A stretch of 32,481 nucleotides of DNA from Polymyxa betae (Eukaryota; Endomyxa; Phytomyxea; Plasmodiophorida; Plasmodiophoridae): contig RBZT01000315.1 of assembly GCA_003693705.1 (NCBI GenBank), positions 1 through 32,481 on the forward strand, written 5' to 3'. Of this stretch, positions 20,123 through 29,832 are shown piece after piece (the stretch's first letter is position 1; every line of letters begins with the position of its first letter). The position numbers were made by a program, and so were the translations under genes. Under the pieces are notes generated by a model. It did not search any database, was not told the origin of the DNA, and was given only the letters and a program-made list of their open reading frames with translations.

Positions 20123-21157
20123 ATGACTGAACTGATCAAAAATGGCATCTGGACGCGGCCGCGTCGAGCGTTGTCTAACATCACCAATAATCCGTTGCAA
20201 AGAGATGGCAAGAAGACAGTTAGGACCCAGAAACCGGCCGCTAGGAAAACTGTCACCGTTCCTCGCTTGGAGGTCGATGATGCCTACGAAAATATGAGGT
20301 TGTTATCGAATCCATTGACGTCCTTTCGATGTTGCCTGAGCGATGTTATAGAAAGAACGAGATGAAATATTACGCCTGTGAAGATTACATATTTTCTCTG
20401 AAACAGACTGCTGTTACTCATAAAATGAGAACCATTCTGATGTCTTGGCTGACTGAGGTCGCTACTCTTTTCAATTGAGGTCGAGATATTCATCTTTGAA
20501 AAAGGTTGCTGACGTGTACGACCTATGCTGCCAAACTATACACTTGGCTGTGTATTTGGTTGATGCTTTTCTTACGAGACAGCACAACATACCGAGAGCT
20601 GATCTACAGCTGGTCGGTGTCACAAGCATGTTGATTGCGGCGAAATATGGTAATGTCAGAATACGATCGATGTTGGTTGAAAGTTTCAAACTGTTTGCTT
20701 AGAGGAAATGCATCCGCCTTCACCACAGGATTGCTCTTACATAACTGACTACACCTATACAGCAAAGCAGGTCCTGGAAATGGAGAAGATTATTCTAGTA
20801 ACACTTCAATTCAAGATCAGTGCTGTCACCAGCCTCGAATTTAGGGGACACTTCCAATGCGAGCATCCTTTGGTTGATTACCTACTTGAATTGGCGTTGC
20901 TGCATCCTGTTTGTCTGTGCTATAAGCCATCGCAACTAGCTGCTGCAGCTTGTGCCTATACTAGAGCTGCGCTTGGCGAAAAGATCTGGACTGACGCCAT
21001 GACAGCCAGGTCGTGCTACAAATTCGAGGACATTAGGCCCGTGATTGTTCATATTCAGAATTTGCACCGGAAGAGCGCCGGTCGGTCCAATCATCGGCAC
21101 AAGAAAGCGATTGACGGTTTTGGAGAGCCTCTGAAGCGAATTCCGACGTCTATCTAG
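20123..21157 (+). CDS. A/B-type mitotic cyclin
   Basis: Four exons (20123-20298, 20352-20457, 20505-20649, 20703-21157) encode 293 residues; introns of 53, 47 and 53 bases all keep phase. The N-terminus has RRALSNITNN, the short motif that opens many A and B cyclins. The cyclin box starts MRTILMSWLTEVADVYDLCC (joined across intron 2). It continues AVYLVDAFLTRQ and TSMLIAAKYEEMHPPSP (across intron 3), then ITDYTYTAKQVLEMEKIILV. The second fold holds LLELALLHPVCLCYKPSQLA. Such cyclins activate CDK1/2 at S phase or mitosis. A-type and B-type features are mixed, so I do not choose. No clear R-x-x-L destruction box of the usual spacing is visible in this short N-terminus; an upstream exon could be missing. 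The intron 2 donor is GTCGCT, a weak site. Confidence 0.87.
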
Positions 21158-21455
21158 AGCAATGTATAATATGTTAAATGATCTCTAACTCCCTATCTAT
21201 TTGATTCTCGCTACATAATCATTCTTAGTTCTTTTCAGTCTTATGGCCCGCGTATCTTCACCAGCTGTCTTATCATTCCAGTCACTCATTGCTGTCCATC
21301 TTTCAATCTTGTTTGATTTCATTTTTAATTCTGATATCAGGCAATTGCATTTAGAGAGTTTTCTTCCCATTTTTTCGTTAGCTAAGTAAGGTAGGCGATT
21401 TTCTACGAGATATGCGCCTTCTTTATGCCTGAATGCATTTCTTATAGTGATAGTG

Positions 21456-23296
21456 ATGTGTGACATAGCATTCCGATATGATGTCGACCATACTTCGGCT
21501 GGACTCATTTCTTCTTTCTGCAATCACTATGAGGATCGCATTCGCCATCTAATCCAGGACAGAGCCCAGCCCTGGAGGCCTTCGCTTCGGGAAGATCCTG
21601 AATTATTAGCGATTAGGTGTGGATTTCTTCTAAGACCATCTAAAGAAGTCATTAGTGCTCAGAGATAATGAAGATTGGAAGGTAGCGTCTAGCAACGCTT
21701 CAGACCCAGCATGTAATCGAATCAAGAACTCTTTGAAAGTACATGTTGTGGTGTCTGCCGATGACGAAATTGGATTAGACAAGGCTCTGCATAGCAGGGC
21801 CCCTGGTTTACAGGTTTTTTGTGTTTCCAATCATCCTTTTTGTACTGCTCATGTTCATGCCTTCTATGTTTGTGGTTTCGTTTAAGAGCATATTATGACA
21901 GAATGAGTTTGGGCTGTTAACATCGAAATTTTCTAAGCTCGAGCATAGATCGATTTAGACGATGCACATTGTCCATCTTGGAGTAACACGATCAGGGTTC
22001 AGAACCAGTTGAAGGCTTTTTGCCATAGTGAGGGCTTTCAGACATCGAGCCCAGTTCTGGGATTTCGTCCTCGTTCTCTTCACATTCCCGAGAATTCTCT
22101 GATATACCGGGGTCAGCCAATAAGCGGTGCTCTGGTTGACATTGCTCTTTTCATTGCTAACAATTCTTCGGTCTTTGCCGACAACCGGTTCGTTTGCGGT
22201 CCTGTTTTCTATCTGCCCAAGGTGCATTATTCGCTGAAACGTGCCATTCAATCTAAAACGTTTTTAGGTGGAATGCTATGAAGAGGCTGTACTATGGGCT
22301 GATATTATCCGCTCTGTTGAAGAATACTTTCCTGTGATGAAAGGAAATATCAAGTCTATTGCGATGTTGGAGAACATCAAGGCCGCATTTCAGATGGAGG
22401 AGATTCTGTATGCTTTAAGAGAATCGATTGTTGCCTTAAACCTGGGTAAATTCGATTACTTATTCTCCTTCATCAAGAAGTTCCCAGATAAGATTCTTCC
22501 ACCACGATCCAAGGCTTGTTGCACATTCATGTTTATTGGAATATCGCCAGTATTCATTCCACATTAGATGACAACCCAGCCTTTTATGCAAAGCTGCTTG
22601 GCAAGAATGGTGTGGACATGCTGCAAGCGTGGTGCTGTCCCAACGACTGGGATGATTTCTTCATTGTCGCCTAACCCTTCGAACCTTAAAGCGGTCTGCA
22701 TCTTTGCTTTATCTATTTTGTGGCTCTTTTTGGCTGATTACTTTTAGGCATACGATGCTAAAAGAATTGAGGCTTCCCAAGGGAGTCAGGGTGCGCTTGT
22801 AGCCCATCTAGATTTCGTGGACGTTGTTCGCGATGCGTTTTCTGAAATCGGACAGCCTCAAGCACCCTCTGTCGAATCGCTTTTGGAGATAACACCCTAT
22901 GAAGGTGGAATCTCGACAAGCGACGTCATCCAAGCTGTTCGAGTCAGTCTGCATTTATGCCAATCGTGGATTAACGGCCGTGGTATCGCGATTGTCGATG
23001 GCTGTATGGAAGATCTCGCTACTGCTGAAGTTTGCAGGGTAAACAGCCTTTTAAAATTTGAAGCTAGTTCGGGTTTTAATGTTGCTTATTAGTCCCTTGT
23101 CTGGCAGTGGTGCAAAGCCAAGACTTTCAGTTTAGAAAGTGCAATCGATATTGTAAAGGATCTAAGCGTAAAAGAAAGTTGCTCAGATGCTGCCGGTATT
23201 GTTATAGCCGGTATTCAGCAAGAGCATATCGTTCCTTATTTAACCGATTTCTTAATCCCGATTGTTCAAGCAACTAAATCAACAGCTTTATGCTGA
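21456..23296 (+). CDS. Divergent malate synthase, seven exons
   Basis: Modelled as join(21456-21616, 21663-21813, 21949-22221, 22268-22513, 22568-22693, 22748-23038, 23093-23296), 483 residues; family members are usually about 530. The enzyme condenses acetyl-CoA and glyoxylate to malate in the glyoxylate cycle. Landmarks in order: IRDNEDWKVA, IDLDDAHCPSWSN, FRPRSLHIPE (catalytic Arg region), FYLPKVECYEEAVLWADII, ENIKAAFQMEEILYALRES, LNLGKFDYLFSFIKKFP, MTTQPFMQSC, then GCMEDLATAEVCR, which holds the likely catalytic Asp. Several near-invariant positions differ (GLNCGRWDY has become ALNLGKFDY). Exons 4 and 5 join in frame only with a GC-AG boundary (AAG|GCTTGT) or with an indel. The C-terminus STALC is not a classical SKL peroxisomal signal. 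No isocitrate lyase domain is attached. Confidence 0.82.
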
Positions 23297-23322
23297 CAAC
23301 GAACGAATGATTGTGATTATGA

Positions 23323-23604
23323 AATGACAAGAATGATTATCGCACATCTTCCCAATCCAAAGTAGTAGAAGCATTTGGAGCTTCGAAGTTTGCACTGACA
23401 ATAGATTGTATTCACAATATTCAGTCATATTTATTTAGATAGAAACAGTATATTTGTCCGTTGGAATGACAAGAATGATCATTGCACATCTTTCCAAACC
23501 AAAGTAGTAGAAGCATTTGGAGCTTCGAGCTTTGCACTGACAATAAAGCGTATTCACAATTCAGTCATATTTATTTAGATAGAAACAGTATTTATTTGTC
23601 GGTA
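23323..23604. repeat. Two-copy 142-base tandem duplication
   Basis: Copies start at 23323 and 23465 with AATGACAAGAATGAT. They share AAAGTAGTAGAAGCATTTGG and the later TATTTATTTAGATAGAAACA; they differ by a few substitutions and small indels. The first copy starts 27 bases after the malate synthase stop. The array fills most of the gap to the methyltransferase gene. Confidence 0.9.
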
Positions 23605-23772
23605 AATCCGTCATGAATTGTATTGATAGATGGTAAGCAGTGATCCCAGAAGGGTTCCCCTACCAGTCGTCGATTTTTCCACTGTTGATGTCTCACATCC
23701 CTGTCAGGGAGCCACTATATATGTCACATTGGACTTAGGCGGAGTCCCGTTTCATTCTACATTTTCTACATA

Positions 23773-24660
23773 ATGAATGCAACTAGCACGAATCTGTCGA
23801 CAGACGACATCCGTAAGCGATGGGATGCCTTCGCTGAGGATTTCGCCCTGGTCGACCCGATCATGAGGCAGTCGTGGCAGGCCATGCTGGATCGGCTTTC
23901 GCTGTCGACGGCGACGGCCGTCCTAGAGGTCGGTTGTGGTCGAGGGGCTTGCGCTCTGGCAATCTCCAAGGCAACCCCAGCGTTTTGTCGGGTTAGTTGG
24001 TTGTTTTGTTTCGTTTGCTTTGGCTGACAATTGAGTTCAGTTAATTGCTACTGATTTATCCCCCAACATGATTGCAATCGCCAAGACTGTGTTGCCTATC
24101 ACCGCTGTCGTTCAAGTTGCAGACGGTTGTAACCTCGTGCATATACCTGACGCTTCTGTCGATCGCTACATTTCCAACATGGCCTTGCAAATCGTCCCCG
24201 ATCCCGACTCAATGCTTCGTGAAGCTCGACGCGTTCTAATGCCAGATGGAATCGCGGCCTTTAGGTCAGGACTGTCTTACGTTGTTGTTGCTCATATCTG
24301 AATGTAATTGCAGCGTTTGGGGAGATCCTGACAACAGCGTTATGTTTAGCGGCAAACCCGGAAATCAACATCATGAGAATTTCAAGATTGGAGCGGATGT
24401 TGCCTTGCTTAGAAAACGATTCCTGGCAGCTGGATTTTCAAAAGTCGTCATGTTCCGTCAGCCCTGTATTCTGGAGCTATGGGATGCCGAGCGAGCGACA
24501 TGGTGGTGGGCGAAAATCGACCATAAGTCAATGCCCGAAGATGAGGCTTGGTTCCAAGCCATGAACCAAAGCTTTAAGGTACGATAATTGATTTGCGTGG
24601 AAACATTGCATGCTTAACACTGGATAGAACGCATTAGATGATGGGAAACCGATTAGGTAA
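23773..24660 (+). CDS. Class I SAM-dependent methyltransferase
   Basis: Four exons (23773-23991, 24041-24264, 24314-24578, 24628-24660) encode 246 residues. All three introns are exactly 49 bases and keep phase. Motif I is VLEVGCGRGACALAISKA (residues 53-70), followed across intron 1 by LIATDLSPNMIAIAK, the acidic strand-2 loop. Next come VADGCNLVHIPDASVDRYI (motif II/III), then MLREARRVLMPDGIAAF (the helix and post-III strand). SVWGDPDNSVMF across intron 2 is typical of Methyltransf_11/UbiE-like small-molecule enzymes. There is no signal peptide or membrane helix, so it is probably cytosolic. The substrate cannot be read from sequence. The last exon is only 33 bases (NALDDGKPIR). Confidence 0.87.
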
Positions 24661-25047
24661 TTGGCGCTTTTTCAAACGTTTCTTTCTTAGTAATTCATGC
24701 AACAGTCTTGAGGCTCTGATAATATTTGCCTTACCATGATGATCGTTGAGAACAGACCGTTTTTGAAGCGAGATTTACCAATTTATTGTACCCTTGCTGA
24801 ATGCATCCCTCTATTGTTATAGCTTGAATTTTTTTATGAAATACAAAGAGTTTGATTTTTTAGGGTGAAAATATTCTTCGAACATCCTAACAGCTGCTAA
24901 ATTCTTTTGCATTTTGAATGCCAAACCTTGAGGCCAAGCTCTGCTAATCGGCTAGCTTTATAGATTTGGGCTTTATTGAGAGGTCATACAATGAGATTGA
25001 ATATTTATGATTACGATGAATGAGAGATTGATAGAAAGTGAGAACAT
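24661..25047. other. Intergenic between convergent gene ends
   Basis: AT-rich, no open frame of note and no repeat spotted. It separates the methyltransferase stop (+) from the membrane-protein stop (-). Confidence 0.45.
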
Positions 25048-25632
25048 TTACGCCAGAATCTTGAAATCGCCACCAACTTTTGCTATTCGAATTCGCTTCG
25101 AATGCTTTTCTGACAGATTCTGGCGCAGAACTCGTGCAGTATACTCGATTACAAAACCGAGGTGATCACGAACAAGCTTCTCAACCCAATCAGTACGATA
25201 GCGCTCCTTCTTAAGCCGCGTTCCGAAATCTCTGGTCAGCCGCTGCATCACACCAGCTTCGACCTTCTCACCAAGAAAAGCAGAGTAGCTTCTGCACCAA
25301 TCCACGATCACGTCCTTGTAATAATACGGACGCAACATCAGCTCCAACACAACATCGTCGGCTGGGATTAGCTCGAGGTCGGCAAGAGCGACGTCTCGAT
25401 ATCGGAAAACGGATCGTATGAGACGACGTTGTTCTAAATATTCACGGCATCGTTCAGGTGGATGTTCATGGGCGTCGTTGGCGAGCGCGCGCAGGCGGTC
25501 GCATTGTCGAAGAGCGCTTGGCCTAGACAGGATGGCGACAACGATCAGCATGACAACGCCAGCAGCGACCATCGCGAATCGGGTTCGGCACTTGGACAAC
25601 GCCGGGCGGACAGCTGGGGTGGCGGTCTCCAT
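25048..25632 (-). CDS. Single-pass membrane protein, unknown function
   Basis: From the first in-frame ATG (METATPAVRPALSKCRTRF) the protein has 194 residues. A single hydrophobic segment, FAMVAAGVVMLIVVAIL (about residues 19-36), follows a short basic N-terminus. This suggests a type II orientation or a signal anchor. The rest is soluble, helical and highly charged, with cysteines at CDRLRAL, RCREYLEQRR and DWCRSY that could pair in a lumenal or extracellular space. The tail is basic and ends VGGDFKILA. The frame stays open for about 60 codons upstream of the ATG without another Met, so an upstream exon is possible. The high GC of this ORF against AT-rich flanks supports coding. Not recognised. 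Confidence 0.6.
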   Translation of the reverse strand: METATPAVRPALSKCRTRFAMVAAGVVMLIVVAILSRPSALRQCDRLRALANDAHEHPPERCREYLEQRRLIRSVFRYRDVALADLELIPADDVVLELMLRPYYYKDVIVDWCRSYSAFLGEKVEAGVMQRLTRDFGTRLKKERYRTDWVEKLVRDHLGFVIEYTARVLRQNLSEKHSKRIRIAKVGGDFKILA

Positions 25633-26168
25633 GGCGTCAACGACGGATCGACTTCGAATCCGTGATGGACGAGTAGAACCACGGCGCCGCCGACAGATCA
25701 CATTGTTGGCTTTCGTGACCTTTTGCGCTTTATCGCAGAGAATTTTGTTGCTCAAGTCTCTGATCAAAACAACAGCTCCGGTTGTTCTGTGGCAAGACGC
25801 AGCCTTTGTAAGCAATGTTTAGTCCTTCTAATCATCTAATGCTGGAAATGAGCTATACTGTATTGATGAGCTGAAAAGACAATTTTTCGAAAAAACGCGA
25901 AAGTGAACTGACAGTTTGTTTATTACAATGTTAGAAATTAGAAGTTGCCAACAGCAGAAGATACGAGTGCGGAAATGTACAAACGACGTCTTGCTAACAG
26001 CAATGCCATAGAGAAGGCAGCGCCGAATAGAGAAGAGCCAGATTGAGTTGATATTGCATAGTCCCGCCAGAAGGTCATAGACAGAGCTCACTGCTGGTTG
26101 AAACGTACTATGCCAATTACATAGACAACGACACCTATCTAATCATAGACAAATGTCGTTGATCAAGA
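25633..26168. other. Upstream region of the membrane-protein gene
   Basis: The first 180 bases continue the open frame of the minus-strand membrane protein without a Met and may be an exon part. The rest is without a convincing gene on either strand. It probably holds promoters for the flanking divergent reading frames. Confidence 0.35.
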
Positions 26169-26474
26169 ATGGAGGCGAAACCGACGCCTTTCGTTCTGAA
26201 TACGAATTTACGGGAAGCGGTCTCCGTGGCGGACCCCGAGAAATGGCATATTAGCGGCTCCTGCATAACTCTGAAAGAATCGAAACTGGCTCGAAATAGC
26301 CAGAAACTCGAACTCGCTTCTCATGTCGAGAGCAGCCTCATCCTGCGCAACCCGCTTTCCGAACCGACTTACGAAGCAAACCCGTCCGTGTCCTCGCCTG
26401 AGCTGCCGCCCTGCAGCGGAAAAAGAGCTCCTACCAGGAACCACTGTTTAGGCTTTAACTCCAGGTACCCTTGA
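26169..26474 (+). CDS. Short ORF, hypothetical 101-residue protein
   Basis: A single uninterrupted frame from ATG to TGA encodes MEAKPTPFVLNTNLREAVSV and onward. It is Ser/Pro/Glu-rich in the second half (PSVSSPELPPCSGKRAPTR) and probably disordered there. No domain, signal peptide or membrane helix is seen. GC content rises locally relative to both flanks, which favours real coding. I do not recognise it. Confidence 0.4.
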   Translation: MEAKPTPFVLNTNLREAVSVADPEKWHISGSCITLKESKLARNSQKLELASHVESSLILRNPLSEPTYEANPSVSSPELPPCSGKRAPTRNHCLGFNSRYP

Positions 26475-26698
26475 TTCATCTGACAATTGATACTTTATAT
26501 AAACTACCGATTTCTTCGAGTCAGTCACCATTAGAAATGGCGTTACAGTCAACAGAAACGGAAAGTTTATGAATGACGATTGAATGCGAAGTGCGACGAC
26601 GAATCGACGATGATCTCAAATTTGGCAACGATCTGAGATGTTAGGACAGAGTGAATTTGGCTAGCCCAAGGCGGATATTAGGTTGATAAAAAAAGAAT
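26475..26698. other. Spacer before tRNA-Tyr
   Basis: No gene seen. It contains the run of seven A at 26688-26694, which on the minus strand is the pol III terminator of the tRNA. Confidence 0.4.
26688..26694 (-). terminator. RNA polymerase III terminator of tRNA-Tyr
   Basis: Read on the minus strand this is TTTTTTT, 4 bases after the tRNA 3' end. A run of four or more T on the non-template strand is the standard pol III stop. Confidence 0.8.
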
Positions 26699-26780
26699 CC
26701 CCCCTACCCGGATCGAACGGGTGACCTGAGCATTACAGTACTTCTACAGTGCCCCGCTCTTCCAGCTGAGCTAAGAGGGG
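26699..26780 (-). tRNA. tRNA-Tyr (anticodon GTA) with 10-base intron
   Basis: The minus strand folds into a full cloverleaf. The acceptor stem CCCCTCT pairs with AGGGGGG (one G-U). The D arm is GCTC-AGCTGGAA-GAGC. The anticodon stem GGGCA pairs with TGCTC around loop CTGTAGA with anticodon GTA. The T arm is ACCCG-TTCGATC-CGGGT. Between position 37 and position 38 there is an extra AAGTACTGTA, the canonical place for a tRNA intron; Tyr-GTA genes carry one in most eukaryotes. The A box (TAGCTCAGCTGG) and B box (GTTCGATCC) are intact. Length is 82 bases with the intron and 72 without it. No CCA is encoded, as expected for a nuclear gene. Confidence 0.95.
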
Positions 26781-27334
26781 AAATCCGTGAAACCGTACTT
26801 TCGGGCATTTATGGCACGTTTCAAGAGTAGATCATGCGCAACTGCAAATTCTGTAATCTTTGATAAGAGCAAGTAGAATGGCTTCCCATAATACCTGTTA
26901 GGATAAACGCCGTCGTTTCGACCGAGTAGTTGATCTGAAGAACGCTATTTATCGAAGTGTTGGATCCATTGTGCGTGTTTCTGTGTCTGGCTGATTCAGC
27001 GCCTAATTCTGTGTTTCAAAACTTCAATATATGACTCAGGGATTGCGGACCGATGACATGTAAGTCAACGGAATTGAAAATTAGGCAATAAAACGCGCGC
27101 AAGCTGCATGAAAGAAGCTAAAACCGAAAATGGCAAACTACTTGTCGATTCCATTCTCATTTTTTGAATGAAAAATTCAATCCATTGGAAAAACTCTCCT
27201 TCTCTGTCTTTGTTCTAAGAGCTCTGTGGATGTTGCTTCTGCTTTGTAAACTGACAGCGACAGAGCAGCTCACTTCAGATCGTTTCCTTCTATAGTCCAA
27301 AGTATTGCATCAGTATAGCATACGCGGACCATAG
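26781..27334. other. Intergenic, no gene seen
   Basis: AT-rich and free of convincing open frames. The left part is the 5' flank of tRNA-Tyr. Confidence 0.4.
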
Positions 27335-27604
27335 ATGGCATCCCGATCGTCAGCACGGAACAATCAGGCGAATGGCGCTGGCGATGGTGAAGTACGACAA
27401 TGCTTGAGTGAAGAAGGTAATGCTGTCGAATCGAATCCGAACGATGGGAGGCGTCGCATTAAAAGCGATCAAACTTCGGACACATTAAGGGATAACGAGA
27501 CCGCCGATACAGCCGATACAGCCAGTTTGGTTCAGATCAACCATGTCGAGCTGCGCTGGGGTTCGACCGATATCGTCACCGAAATGGAGCTGGTGTTTTG
27601 GTGA
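27335..27604 (+). CDS. Hypothetical 89-residue ORF or first exon
   Basis: ATG-initiated frame encoding a polar, probably disordered N-terminus (MASRSSARNNQANGAGDGEV), with ETADTADTAS in the middle, then a more ordered end, VQINHVELRWGSTDIVTEME. A GTGTTTTG donor-like site follows GAGCTG near the end, so this may be the first exon of a longer gene reaching the exon candidate at 28202-28344. I could not close the frame between them. No domain recognised. Confidence 0.35.
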   Translation: MASRSSARNNQANGAGDGEVRQCLSEEGNAVESNPNDGRRRIKSDQTSDTLRDNETADTADTASLVQINHVELRWGSTDIVTEMELVFW

Positions 27605-28201
27605 ACTGTTTCAAGAACGCATGGAATGGAGTATCACTATTTGAATGCGGATCTGGCTCCCTGTAATTTGGCCTTAAAATGGCCTTATCGGGCCAAATGG
27701 CATAACGTTGGCTTCATGTAAAAAGTGAGTCTCAGCCCTAATAAGCTAACCCCACACAATTCGAAGCCGGTTTTCATCGACACGTGGGTTGGATCAATCA
27801 ATTGAAAAACGATCTTCTGTCTGTTTGGAGTTGGCAGGCGAACTGCATCGAAATTCCACCTGGGAGTATAAGTTGCCACAGTATAAATTTGAAAACATAA
27901 CAAAAGGCAGTCAGCTGTCAGGCATATTTCTAAAAAAATCTCAGTAGCTAACTATGTTTTAACATTTTTTCAAAACTTCCCGAGTTAATTACTACGATCG
28001 CTGTTTGCTTTCTTTTTTGTATTCCTGCTTTCGGAATAGAAGTAACACATCTTCTTGGCAGCACATCGCAGAGATTAGGCCATTTTTAGGCCACATTTCA
28101 TTATCCAGCGGATTTCATTTCGAAGTTCGGAGAGCAATTCGTGATGACGAAATATCTTTGTATGCTGTCTATGAGGGGAATTTATTAACGTAAACCATTA
28201 G
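27605..28201. other. Interval without a settled gene
   Basis: A small inverted repeat (ATTTGGCC near 27667 and GGCCAAAT near 27691) is present. Two overlapping plus-strand frames near 28070-28190 both look partly protein-like (GHISLSSGFHFEVRRAIRDD; HYPADFISKFGEQFVMTKYL). I cannot tell which, if either, is an exon. Confidence 0.25.
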
Positions 28202-28344
28202 AAAGAGGAAACGAGCGGCAAAATCAGCATGCTGGACAGCATGGGCGGACTCGCTATTGGAAGCCTAACGATGAACAGGCAGATCTTCGTCACTGCATTT
28301 GAAGGTGTCGGCAATCACATTCAGGTTGTTCGTAAAACTGAGAG
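28202..28344 (+). other. Candidate internal exon of an unknown gene
   Basis: A 143-base open stretch is bounded by a CCATTAG acceptor and a GAGAG|GTCCGT donor. It reads KEETSGKISMLDSMGGLAIG and then MNRQIFVTAFEGVGNHIQVV. The composition is strongly protein-like and the boundaries match the local splice style. It could link to the frame ending SLYA just upstream by a 35-base intron. Product unknown. Confidence 0.35.
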
Positions 28345-28558
28345 GTCCGTAAGACGATATTTGCAAACAGTGGTGATAAAATGCATTGAAAAACGATCAT
28401 GAATTGATGAAGAATTCGCGGTTAGAAGCTCTCATAATTGAAAGTCCAAAAGAGAAAAGAATTTCGATCATAATAGTACTGGAATTCTACCGATTACATA
28501 TAAATAAACATTTTGTATTAATGTGTATTGTTTTAAAGGTAAGCGGGTCAGAGGAGGC

Positions 28559-29188
28559 TCAATTATTGGGTTGAGCCAGATGCGGAAACTTTTCCGAAAT
28601 TTTCTCCCGCAGAAGACGAATAACTTCTGGTGACCCGTTATTGTCAGAGAATGGCGTGTTACGCACGATGTCTAATTCATTCGAGGTGTGCTCTACAGTC
28701 CAACAGTTAACAGCGAACAAACGACGACCAATTCCACGGACCTCCCAACAGCTTTAGATCACAGATCAAATTGACCTTATTGATGTCAGTTGTGAAAGCC
28801 ACGAGATGTTGGACGATGCTGGGAGCTGTAACGAACAGGGCGCGGGCGAAGTAACGCAGAAAGCCGAAATTCGAGGACTCCAGAATGTTGCCGAGTTCCA
28901 CGTCGTGAATGAGAGCCAGTACGGCCAGGTGATTGACGTTGTCAAAGCCGAACAGCTCCGGTGAGTGACCGAGAATGTCGCCGTAGAAGAGCCGTTTGCT
29001 GTTGCAGAGCGGTGAGAGAGCGAACGACGAAATTCGTTGCAGCAGCGCTTTCGGTAAAGCGTGCTGTGGCAAGCAACGCTTCACGACCTGGAAGATGTCG
29101 GCGAGCGTGTTGTCCTCGGCGCGTACGACCAGAGCGACGAAATGCGCGATGAGACCGGCATCGTCGTACCGATTTCGGCGGAAAAGAG
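28559..29188 (-). CDS. 3' part of an unrecognised helical protein
   Basis: Two exons on the minus strand: an open block from about 29188 to 28742 and a final exon 28692-28559, joined across a 49-base phase-1 intron (GTCCGT...TGTAG). The protein is helical and leucine-rich: DDAGLIAHFVALVVRAEDN, NVNHLAVLALIHDVELGNIL, NFGFLRYFARALFVTAPSIV, then SPEVIRLLREKISEKFPHLA before the stop. This resembles the repeat-rich C-terminus of a HEAT/armadillo-type protein. No in-frame ATG or clear acceptor is seen at the 5' end, where a TGA closes the frame, so the gene is incomplete as read. GC content is high through the first block, as in other coding parts of the window. Confidence 0.5.
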
Positions 29189-29832
29189 ATCAGAGAAGGT
29201 TTCTGATCAGGCTGTGAACATTGGACGAGGTCGACACCTTCTCTCCGAGCTTTCTTAAATCGCTGACAACAATATAAGCCGACTGTTAAACAGATAAAAA
29301 GTAGAATTTTCAGAAAACTACAATAAAAGCCGAATTAAAAATATCATCCGTAAGAAAAGCAAAATTGCGAAAAAATGGACAATCACAAAATGAAGAGAAT
29401 AGTCAGTAGAAGACTCACTGTTGGAGAATTAAACTCCACATAAGTGCGAGTTCATGAGGAGTGGCATCTGTAACATTACATTCTACCGTTTCAGCCCACT
29501 CCTCATTAGACGCCTGACGCATAATATAGGAAGATATCCGAGCTAATACCAAGTTGATATCGTACGGACATGACGGCTGCCGGTGATACCTCAACCTACA
29601 TATGTATATGTTACCAATGGATCAGATATACGATACAACAGACCATTGCGGGAATCAATGATAATGTGAACTTGACCATTTCAAGCTGTCAAGATTTGTA
29701 TATGCAATGATAATGTGAACTTGTTCAGCTTGAATCTGTCTTGTTCATAATGAAAGTCGTCGGCTGCGAACAGTGCAGAAAGCAGATGGCATTGCTGTTA
29801 CATCTTTTTTTAAATTGATATTAGTTCCTCAG
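29189..29832. other. Interval with a short tandem repeat, no gene seen
   Basis: AT-rich sequence. It holds the two-copy repeat listed at 29656-29753. No convincing exon was found before 29833. Confidence 0.35.
29656..29753. repeat. Two-copy 49-base direct repeat
   Basis: CAATGATAATGTGAACTTG occurs at 29656-29674 and exactly again at 29705-29723; the following 30 bases are also related (CAAGCTGTCAAGATTTG against CAGCTTGAATCTGTCTTG). Confidence 0.75.

Noticed and set aside
21197-21523. A 108-codon minus-strand open frame
   Set aside because: It is basic and low in protein-like pattern, and it overlaps the plus-strand first exon of malate synthase, which has homology and splice support.
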